DNA of 64,000 bases, taken from NCBI RefSeq assembly GCF_030035675.1, contig NC_084485.1, positions 93,640,838 to 93,704,837 of the forward strand, in the 5' to 3' direction. The notes below the pieces were generated by a model. That model worked only from the letters and a program-made list of their open reading frames with translations, did not search any database and was not told where the DNA came from. Positions 55,303-64,000 of the stretch are shown here, piece by piece. How positions within the stretch are numbered: the stretch's first letter is position 1; each line of letters begins with the position of its first letter. Origin of the DNA: Rhineura floridana. Lineage: Eukaryota > Chordata > Lepidosauria > Squamata > Rhineuridae. Position numbers and translations under genes: made by a program.

Positions 55303-55693
55303 CAGCTGGTATAGCACAGTGAGGAAGAGAGCCTGGCTGGGAGTCCAGAGTCTGTGAGTTCAATCCCCGCTCGTGTCTCCTGGGTGTCAAGGGCCAGCCA
55401 AAGATCACCCCCACAGTGAGTGGCTCAGGGGTTACGTGCCCTGCAACCTGTGCAGCCGTGGGCAAGTTGCATAGTCCCAAGGAGCCCAGTTGCCCCCCAG
55501 CTGGCAGTTGCGGACAAAGAAGGGGCTGGCTTGTGCAGCTGTGGCAAGCTGAGCAGGCCCTAGCCAGCTGGGGAGGACTAGCCTCAGAGGAAGGCAATGG
55601 TAAACACCCTCTGAATAGCGCTTACCATGAAAACCCTATTCATAGGGTCGCCATAAGTCGGATCGACTTGAAGGCAGTCCATTTCCATTTTTC
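55303..55693 (+). mobile_element. tRNA-headed SINE with BovB-like tail, full length with 12-bp TSD
   Basis: 391 bp flanked by perfect ATTGGACTGCTA (55,291-55,302 and 55,694-55,705). Head CAGCTGGTATAGCACAGTGA and GAGTTCAATCCCCGCTC, tail CATAGGGTCGCCATAAGTCG then GATCGACTTGAAGGCAGTCC. The cleanest SINE copy in the window. Confidence 0.93.
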
Positions 55694-55917
55694 ATTGGAC
55701 TGCTAATGCTTTGAACTCCTCCATCTTAAGCTCAGGTTAGAATGTGTGTAAATGAAAACGATATTTCCTAAAAGACACCACAGTGTCCGCTGACCTTCTT
55801 TCCAAGGAAACCAAACCCTGGGCAAGCACAGGGACCCCTGGAGATCTCTCACCACTCAGAGATTGGGGTGGCATGCAACAATACAAAATTAGGGACAGTA
55901 CAGTCATTGCCATACTT

Positions 55918-56330
55918 CACTTTCTCACTCACTCTCTCTCTCTCTCACACACACACACACTCACCACACACAGACTGACCAGATATCTCTCACCCACTCA
56001 CTTATATACTCACTTCACATATACACAAGCACACATATTTCTCTCCCCCCCTCTCTGCCCAATTGCGTCTCTCCCTCTCTCACACAGACCACGCATACAC
56101 ACAAACCACACCTATATCTCTCCTCCCTGTCATGCTCCTACATACATCTCTCCCTCTTTCACAGATCACACACACATACCTCACTGTCCATCTCTCTGTC
56201 ACACACACCCCTCTCCCTCTCTCACACAGACCACACATACATTCCTTCCCCATGTCTCTGTCTCCCACTCACACATACATTTCTCCCTCTCTTTCTGCCA
56301 GACTGCTTCTCTCCAAATCACACACAGAGA
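55918..56330. repeat. CT/CA-rich low-complexity tract
   Basis: Alternating (CT)n and (CA)n runs with ACACACATAC and CTCTCCCTCTCT motifs for about 400 bases. It gives Ser/His/Thr-rich open frames on both strands that are not genes. Confidence 0.9.
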
Positions 56331-57419
56331 ACATACTTGAGCAACACCCCCCCACACCTTCAGAAAAGCTCCTCCATGGGCAAAGGAAGTGTCTGCCACC
56401 AGTTCCATATGCTAGCAGGCAACAGCCAGCTGAACAAATGGGACAATCCCACTTGCTCCTTCCTCCCCCCCCCCCCGAAAAAAGAGCCTCTTTGTAGAGT
56501 GAAACAAGTACCTGCCACCTGCTCAACGTGGCCAATGGGCAGCAGACAAGCAAACAGGATGGGCCACTAGGCAAGATGGAAAGCCATCCCTGCCGCTTCT
56601 CTCCCCTCTCCCAACATCTTTCCAACCAACCAGAGTGCAAAGGCCAGGAAAGGCCTGTCCACCTCCAGCAAACTGCTCTGCCATTCCCACAGCACAATCT
56701 ACACAGGGGTGAGTAATAGCTTTATTGAACATCAACATAATTTACCATTCATTCCTTCCCCCCCCTTGTATAGTAGTGATAACTTTATAGGTCAGAAGTA
56801 CACTATTTTTCTTTTGCTTTGTTTGTATTGGTAATCATATAATTGGATGAATTATTCACAAAGTATTGTGAAACTTTGTTGGAAAAATTAATATACATAT
56901 TTTAAAAATCTATGCCATGGTCACCAAGCCAGCACCACTGGGCACCATCATGCCCAAAGATATCAAAGGAGGCCTTCACGAGTGTCATGGCAATCCCCAG
57001 ACTAGGACAAGTCTTGCTAGAAGAATTTATTATAAATCCTTATTAATTGCTCCTATTATATAACACAATAGACATTCTTTATTCCAATATTGCTTTCTGT
57101 TTAAACTTGATTTACCAACCCAAGCTGAGACATAGGATTTGGAGCATTTTGTGAAGCATGCTAGCCAAGGCATCAGTGAAATATGGATCTACACAGCTCC
57201 TCCCAGGAATTAATGTCAAAGGTAGGTAGTAAAACTGTTCCCCACCTTCTTTAGATTATTAGACCCAGAATCTGGCTGTGCCCCTTTGCTGTAGAACATA
57301 AGGCTTTTGTATCTTTAATGGTCGTACAGAAGAGGAAATGTAAAGAGGTACACATTACCATAAAAAACCTCTTTTTGTACAACTATTAAAGGTACAGTTT
57401 CCCTATCATCCTTTTATTA
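56331..57419. other. Unassigned stretch
   Basis: GC-rich to 56,720, then AT-rich. The 142-residue minus-strand frame at 56,269-56,697 begins in the low-complexity tract and has no domain. Confidence 0.4.
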
Positions 57420-57625
57420 CATGATTCACTAGAAAAGACAATAATGCTGGAAAAACAGAAGGGAGTAGAAAAAGAGGAAGACCAAATGAGATGGATTGAT
57501 CCCCTAAAGGAAGCCACAGACCTGACCTTACAAGATCTGAACAGGGTTGTTCATGACAGATTCTACTGGAGGTCGCTGATTCATAGGGTCTCCATAAGTT
57601 GAAATCGACTTGAAGGCACATAACA
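57420..57625 (+). mobile_element. BovB LINE 3' end, second copy
   Basis: CATGATTCACTAGAAAAGAC then AATAATGCTGGAAAAACAGA, AGGGTCTCCATAAGTTGAAA and TCGACTTGAAGGCACATAAC match the 3' end of 49,252-49,605. 5'-truncated. Confidence 0.88.
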
Positions 57626-57974
57626 ACAAAGAGCTCTTCTCTCTGCAATTTACATTTAAAACAGTTGAAAAACTGGAATACTAATAGTGAAAAAGTATTC
57701 ACCAACTTAACCAGATAAATACTTACTTGCTCCCGCCTCAGCTCAGCATATGATACTGATTCTGACATTCAAGACAGCAAGCATATTGTTTGTCAGACAG
57801 AGAGGTATATGCCTCAGTACAAGCTGTAAAAGAACACAAGTTTTCTCGGTTTTAATAGTCACACCTTCCAGATAAGCAACTAAAGCACACTTGAATATAG
57901 GGTGAAAATTAACAGCACCACATATTGTGCTGCTAGTGCTGGACCTCTCTTCCTGATACCCACCTCTCCAATCA

Positions 57975-58055
57975 ACAGGGTGGTTCATGACAGATTGGAG
58001 GTCACTGATTCATAGGGTCACCATAAGTCATAATCGACTTGAAGGCACATAACAA
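57975..58055 (+). mobile_element. BovB 3' tail, third copy (80 bp)
   Basis: CAACAGGGTGGTTCATGACA then TTGGAGGTCACTGATTCATA, AGTCATAATCGACTTGAAGG and CACATAACAAA. Missing a few bases (TTCTACTG) relative to the others. Confidence 0.8.
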
Positions 58056-58075
58056 ACTGTAGCCCTCTCCTTTTA

Positions 58076-58201
58076 GTCCTGTGGCCCTCCAGATGTTGTT
58101 GGACTACAGCTCCCATCATCCCTGACCATTGGCTATGCTGGCTGGGGCTGATGGGAATTAAAGTCCAACAACATCTGGATGGGCACGGGTTCCCCATCCC
58201 T
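58076..58201. mobile_element. Palindromic hAT MITE, left end missing
   Basis: GTGGCCCTCCAGATGTTGTTGGACTACAGC core and right arm GTTCCCCATCCCTGC fit the CAGGGATGGGGAACC family. The left terminal 15 bases are not recognisable. Confidence 0.7.
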
Positions 58202-60831
58202 GCTTTAGTCTACCAGCCACTATTAGCAAAGAAAGGCATGCCACAAAAATGACTTATGTGCATGCATAGTTTTGTGGTGCATGAATTGAATAAACATGAA
58301 GCAAAATAGCAATCAGATCACATAAAAGTGGCTGAATTAATTCCAGTGTTTTATCTTGTTTTAAAAGCCAGCTGTCCAGTTGCCAGGCTGCCCCACACTA
58401 ACTTCTTTGGAATGTTGCAATTGCAAAACCTTCATATAGCACCAGTCTGGCAGTAATTTCATGATGTGCACAGACACTCTGACATGCATAAGCACTTGCA
58501 GTAGCTTGTACATACCGCTACAAGGCTCTTTGAAGGTCTTCTAGATGGGAGGCCCCTTATAAATGCAGAATGACATTTCTGCTATTAGCCTCCTAAGTAA
58601 GGGTGGCGAGGTGAATTACTGTCAATTAGTCTGACAATATTACAGTGGCATTTCAGCAGAGGGAGAAGAGGTTGATAAAGTTCCTCCGAGGTTACGAATA
58701 TGAGGCCTACGTTCATTGAGAGAGAGAGAGAGAGAGAGAGTGTGTTAAACAAGAGGACCTAAGCAGGGCATGTGGAAAGTTGAAAGACGGAGAAAATGGA
58801 TTCCGAAACTTACTAGTGAAAATTAAACACTCAAATACTTCAGAGCAGGAACTGAGGCCAACAAACGACCAATCACGCAGGGAGTGCAAAGAGTCTTTTC
58901 TTTACACAGGAGGCATTGAATGAATGAGCAGGAGGGATCACTAATAGTCAGTAATCACAGACACAGCTGAGAACATCAGCCAAAGCAAGCCCGACAAGCA
59001 CTTACAAGAAGGAAACATGACAGGATGCAAACACTCAGTAGAAAAGGGGAGCAGAGTTACTTGGCCTCTGCCTGTCCTGAAATGTTACTCTTGTTTAAAA
59101 TTACATTAATCATGCTGTCTGTGGTCATAGCACCTGGGTAGAAGGTCAGAGATGGCCAGGAGCAGGTCCTCATGCAGTGTAAATGGCACTGTTGACACTG
59201 GAGGAGCTGCACAGTGGGAAAATGCTGTTCCTAATCACATACAAATGAGAAGAGGTTAAACTAAGATTAAACTGAGAATGGCCAGGGCAAGGAGCTGATA
59301 TCTGTACTTTAAGCTCCATGTATGTATAGCAGTTCAGGTAACTGTCAATTTTCGTTCTTGTTCTGTAATCTTAATAGTTACACATTTGAAATACTCTGCA
59401 CAGGGTCAGAGGCATTCTTCAGCCAGCCTGCTGCTGGTATAATGAAAACAGTTCCAGCGCATGATAAGGGAGCTTGGGTTGCTGTACCTGGCATAATGTT
59501 TTAGTTCTAAAATAGAACTAGGGGGCTGATACTAGCAAGCATGTCTGAAATCAGAGGATGGGAGCCTGGCCTGCAGTGCACTGTGCTCCACCCAAAATTT
59601 CACAAGAGTTTTCTTTGGTGATTATTGGAGGCACTTTCTAGAAAGGACTTGGTGTGAGAACTTGCAAAGGCAAAATCTGGAGGAAATAGCACATATGCGC
59701 TGGATGCATTTCTGCTCTGGAAACTGCCTTCCCAAACTTTCTTTTTTAAAATTTGGGAATGGGAGAAATATCTCAAGCCCTGATAAACAGAGTACAAGCT
59801 ATACTGTATTGCATAGGACTATAAGGCTGATTCCATACACTAGCTGTTTAGTGTGAAATGGGTGTCTTTCGTTCAGTCATTTTTTGCTCAGAATATGGAC
59901 GTCCCTGGGTGCTTCCCAGCTTGGGATGGGGAAGAAATTAAGTTCGCATTTAAAGATGAACCTACCAAAGTCGCACTTTCTGAAACAATATGAGAACTGG
60001 AACACAGCCATCCTTTGAAATTCACACTTCTCCAGATTTTGCAGTGCAGTTCTTCAGCTACATAACGTGTATAAATATGTATATAGTAGGCTAAAGTGTG
60101 CATAAAATGCATATATTAGTGAAAATAACATACAAAAATGCATTATATTAAGAAAAATTGCTTTGCAAAAATGTGTATATTACACAGATTGCATATAGAT
60201 CTGTTTATTGTGAGAAATTTGCACTAAAATGGTTATGTATTTTCATGAGGATTTTTTTGGAAAAAAATGCAAATTGCCGCAGAAATGTAGAAAACTGAAT
60301 TTAAGACTGGAAAAATGAGAAACTGAGAAAACCAAAATTGACAGATCTATCCATCTCTATATCTCAGTAGATATTTATTGCAGAATTGATGTTGCTCATT
60401 AATATATTTTTTCATACCATCCACATTATACAATCATAATAAAAATAGCAGCTCACACTTTTTTTACATTTAATCCGGATCTCCTCTTACTATGGAAAAT
60501 CCATTAAGTAAAAATAACCTCTTATTACATGGCAGTCAGTATTAGTATGGAAGCTCATTAGCCCATTTTTTTTGGTGGGCGGTTTGTTATGCATGTAGTA
60601 ATGTTTTGGTGGGTGACCCTTATTGCCACATCTTTACTTCCATTCCATTTCCAGAGCACAAGCCAGCCATTTTGTTTTCATCAAACAATATGAACATGCC
60701 TATTTCCACTGACTGTTGCATGCTTGAAGACTTGCCAGAATTTCAACAACCCAGTTCAGAGGAACAGTTCTCTCAAGATCTCATTACCTTAGAAACTACC
60801 ATCACAGTACATACATTGGGGGTATACACTG
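58202..60831. other. Unassigned stretch of 2.6 kb
   Basis: Contains a (GA)n run at 58,717-58,741. A region at 59,940-60,330 (AATTAAGTTCGCATTTAAAG.., ATTCACACTTCTCCAGATTTTGC) resembles 45,795-45,960 and 46,670-46,830, so it is probably a dispersed repeat of unknown family. No exon recognised. Confidence 0.45.
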
Positions 60832-60947
60832 CAGAGCTTGGAAAAGTTACTTTTTTGAACTACAACTCCCATCAGCCCCAGCTAGCGTGGCCACTGGATT
60901 AGTCTGATGGGAGTTGTAGTTCAAAAAAGTAACTTTTCCAAGCTCTG
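60832..60947. mobile_element. Palindromic hAT MITE, 116 bp (CAGAGCTTGG type)
   Basis: Near-perfect foldback, CAGAGCTTGGAAAAGTTACT..AGTAACTTTTCCAAGCTCTG, with perfect 8-bp duplications ATACACTG (60,824-60,831 and 60,948-60,955). Same length as 40,865-40,980. Confidence 0.93.
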
Positions 60948-61089
60948 ATACACTGGTACATACACTGCTGCAGGGGTGAGACTGCGCTGGGACCATCAAG
61001 GGGCAAGCTTTCCCACCTGCCTTGCCCCCTCACCCCTGCTCTTAGTGACATTTTTTCTGGGGACTATCCTTTACCAGGAAGATGAATGC

Positions 61090-61265
61090 TTTTGGTTTTT
61101 AGCTGTTGCTGATTTTTAGAAATGCTAGTATTTTTTTGGCTTGAATTTTTGTAACTTGTATTGTTTTTATTTGTATTTTGTATTTGTGTTTTTCTATTTG
61201 TGTGTAAGCCACCTTGGGGGCCTTTTGGCCAAAAGGTGGCCTAGAAATAAACCATATAACATAAC
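61090..61265 (+). mobile_element. L2 3' end
   Basis: T-rich 3' UTR followed by GTAAGCCACCTTGGGGGCCT, TTTGGCCAAAAGGTGGCCTA and GAAATAAACC. The MITE at 61,266 was inserted in or next to its tail. Confidence 0.75.
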
Positions 61266-61603
61266 TAGGGTTGCCAGGTTTAGGGCCTGAGACTGATCCT
61301 GTATCTTTAGGAGAAGAGAAAGTCAGCCAAGTGCAGGTGTTCTTGCAACCCTGTAATGGGAAAAACCGCAAGGTGGAATTCTCCCTTCCCCCTGCACAAC
61401 TTTTAAAGATACAGAAGAACTCTTAGAGGCTGGGCCTGGCAACCAAGAGGTCTTCTGTATCTTTAAAAGTTGTGCAGGGGGAAGGGAGAATTCCACCTTG
61501 TGGTTCTTCCCATTACAGGGTTGCAAGAACACCTGCACTTGGCTGACTTTCTCTTCTCCTAAAGATACAGGATCATTCTCAGGCCCTGAGCCTGGCAACC
61601 CTA
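61266..61603. mobile_element. Foldback hAT MITE, 338 bp (copy 2)
   Basis: TAGGGTTGCCAGG..CCTGGCAACCCTA with a perfect 8-bp duplication AACATAAC (61,258-61,265 and 61,604-61,611). The arms are inverted copies over about 150 bases, centred near 61,430. Confidence 0.93.
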
Positions 61604-61611
61604 AACATAAC

Positions 61612-63308
61612 ATAACAACATATTAGGATTACAAAAATAAAATAAAATGCAGAATTCTTGCGTGATACCCCATTATCAGAATTTTAGTGTAACTAAATAT
61701 CAGTATTACACAAGACCCCTCTATTAAAAATATTTTTAAAATGAAAATTGATGTTGTCGTGACTGCCCCCAAAAGCACATGCCTCTATTTTGTCCATTGT
61801 TAGACATGATAACTGGAGCTGATAACACTTGCTCTTATATACTCCTTGGGGTTTTTTTAAAGGGTGCACACACACAGGTACAGAAATACATTCATGTCCA
61901 GAATGGGAAAAAGCAATGGAGGGTGAGGGAACAAGGAGTGATTGAGGAAAGAGTCAAGAGAACACAGCATGGAAACATCCCATCAAGAAATTCCCACAGC
62001 TGTGGGCAGGCAAGAACACTTATGAAAAATCTAAGACTTAAACATGGAGTGTGTGGACAGCTGCGTACCAATCATGCATACAGAGAAATTGGCTGTGGAT
62101 GACCCATTTCTGACATAAAGCCCCTATCTGGAAACACCCATTGTTACCTGCCTGTTGAATTCCAGTGTCTTCATGTTGTGTCCTCTCATTCCCCCCCCCA
62201 AATGTAATTAGTAGTGATCTTTACCCTTTGCCTTTAAAAATGCAATTGCAGCATTAGTGTATCCAATGTAGACTGGCAAAGTGCCTTTGTAGCTTTTCAG
62301 GGCTACTGTCATTTTAGTTAGTAGTTTTCTCCTTGCCTTTTTATTTAATTGGTAACTAGTCAGTTCCTGTGCTTTTTAGAGTACAGTTGTTCTTGTTTGC
62401 AGTGCCACACCCCACACCAGTGTAATGTATTACTTATTAGCTGGGGATGGGGAAGACACTTTTCTGCCCTGTTGTCCCATAATTCAGTTCTTCAGTAGGC
62501 TGTAATTAACAACCAAAGGAAGAATCTGTTGAAGGTGAACAGAGCACACAAAGGAGCTGTGATTAGGACCATCATCACTGCAGTCTCCATGGTAGTGAGA
62601 GATTAGCTGCTGTGCACAATAAATTTTCATTATGTTGCATCTTCTTACACAACTAGATGAAGTATATGACATGACCCTGACTAATGCACTTTTTGCCCAG
62701 TCAAATTACATGTGTGAAAGTGAACTATGCACGTGACAATGCAATTACACAACCAGAAGTACTGACTGACGTATTCTAACGTGGCTGTGTGTAGTTGCAC
62801 TTGCAGAAGAAGGTCAATTATATCTTTTAAGTTGCCTCAGTTGTCACCCCTTGATACTAGTCTCATGCTGACAGTTATAAACTGTACATAGCAACTACTT
62901 AACAGAAAGAATTTATGGGGATGGGGCGGGGCTTGGTCTTATTTTCTAAGCATGGAGACACCCACACAAAAACATTTCTTTAACAGAGCTTAGCATTGAT
63001 GGCAAATATTTCACTCATAAATCTTTCATTTACCACTGTGTCGCTTCAACAAACATTGACTCAAATCAAGAGCCTAATAACAAAGATTCTCATCATGAGG
63101 AGAAAAGCGCAGGTTATATTTTTAAAAAAACAACCAGTTTCTTTTATCTGTACAACTGCAGATACCATGCATCAACCTATATGTCCTGGCCAACTGTGTT
63201 GGATTCAGACTCACTCGTGTTTTTCTCCATTATGTTTAATGTGGAATCTCAGCTTACAGCATTTCATAGATCAGATCAGGGATACATGTCTCTGTATCTC
63301 TACACAAC
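61612..63308. other. Unassigned stretch
   Basis: AT-rich with short frames only. No repeat or exon recognised. Confidence 0.4.
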
Positions 63309-63316
63309 ATAATTAG

Positions 63317-63776
63317 TAGGGATGGGATCTGCCCCACCCGCCCCGTTCACCGCTGGCATCACAGAGAAGGAGACAGGAGCAAAGGGGCCCTGCAGGGTGG
63401 AAGCACAGAGTGGCAGCCGTGGCAAAAGCCTCCCCAACAGGGCCAGACCACAAAGGAGGAACAACAGGAAGAGGAGGCACCACACTGCGGGGCAAACGAC
63501 AGGCTGCAGGCTGCATTGAGTGAATATCTGCTTAATTCTGATCCCCCGTGGTCAGAATTAAGTGGATTTTTCACCCACCCTAACCTGCAGCCTATCACCT
63601 TGCAATGTGGCACCTCCACTTCCTGTTCCTCCTCTGCATTCTGGCCCTGCTGTAGAAGGCCTTTGCAATGGCAGCTGCTCTGTCCTGCCACCTGGGGAAG
63701 ACCCCGTCTCTGTTATGCCAGGGGTACGCAGGGCAGGCGGATCAGTGGGGGGGGGTAAGGTTGAATCCCATCCCTA
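63317..63776. mobile_element. Non-autonomous hAT element, 460 bp (TAGGGATGGGAT ends)
   Basis: Ends TAGGGATGGGAT and ATCCCATCCCTA are flanked by perfect 8-bp duplications ATAATTAG (63,309-63,316 and 63,777-63,784). The interior is GC-rich and partly folded back (GGGCCCTGCAGGG.., CTGCAGGCTGCATTGAG). Reading frames up to 110 residues on both strands reflect GC content only. Confidence 0.88.
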
Positions 63777-63784
63777 ATAATTAG

Positions 63785-64000
63785 ACATGACTACTCAAGC
63801 TAAGACATCACAGCAACTGGACACCCCTCTTGAAACCCTTTATGTTGGCTTGGGCAGACTTTTTATTGGTGTGGCAAAGGTTTGACTGAACTTTCCACAG
63901 GGCCCATGACATTGTACAAAGTCTGTGCTACATAACACAGACCACCTGGCTTGTTCAAATTAGTTTTCCTTGTGAATCTGGATCTTTTTCTGGTTAGGGA
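63785..64000. other. Unassigned right edge
   Basis: Nothing recognised. Confidence 0.4.

Noticed and set aside
55783-56497. Ser/His/Thr-rich frames of 144-185 residues
   Set aside because: They translate a CT/CA microsatellite.
60606-60902. 98-residue plus-strand frame
   Set aside because: No family resemblance, and its end lies in a hAT MITE.

Overview
The window is vertebrate nuclear DNA, most likely from a squamate reptile (lizard or snake). The sequence holds one recognisable host gene, TCEANC2, with vertebrate exon/intron structure. The repeats are a squamate-type mixture: L2-clade LINEs with a YADDTQLY reverse transcriptase motif, CR1 3' ends, BovB (RTE) 3' ends, tRNA-headed and 5S-rRNA-headed SINEs sharing a BovB-like tail, an L1-type element, and many short palindromic hAT elements with 8-bp target duplications. 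The species cannot be fixed from this window.

Layout. 1-220: GC-rich promoter and non-coding first exon of TCEANC2. 221-10,828: the four coding exons of TCEANC2 (208 codons, + strand), with a 7-kb intron 4 full of old L2 pieces and one hAT MITE split by an L2 3' end. 10,829-14,040: 3' flank, mostly unassigned. 14,040-15,642: an L2 copy hit by three separate hAT MITEs. 17,000-25,030: SINEs, CR1 3' ends, hAT elements and a 5S-derived SINE. 25,031-28,000: a decayed LINE with endonuclease, reverse transcriptase and a terminal C2H2 finger. 28,350-31,430: L2 pieces and a solo LTR with a perfect 5-bp target duplication. 34,421-41,507: a four-level nest (Harbinger-like MITE, split by a hAT-type insertion, containing an L2 LINE, itself split by an L1-derived element carrying only ORF1). 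42,100-64,000: further SINEs, CR1, BovB, L2 and hAT MITEs, with long unassigned stretches between.

No second host gene was found after TCEANC2. From known vertebrate synteny TMEM59 should lie just outside the left edge in divergent orientation and CDCP2 downstream, but no TMEM59 exon is visible in the first 75 bases and no CUB-domain exon was recognised. The most interesting material is transposon biology: the ORF1-only L1 derivative (36,789-38,933, 18-bp target duplication, poly(A), expanded in-frame repeats in ORF1), the nest around it, and the set of palindromic hAT MITEs that share one core but carry different termini. Identifications were made by reading the sequence and recalling family features; no search was run.
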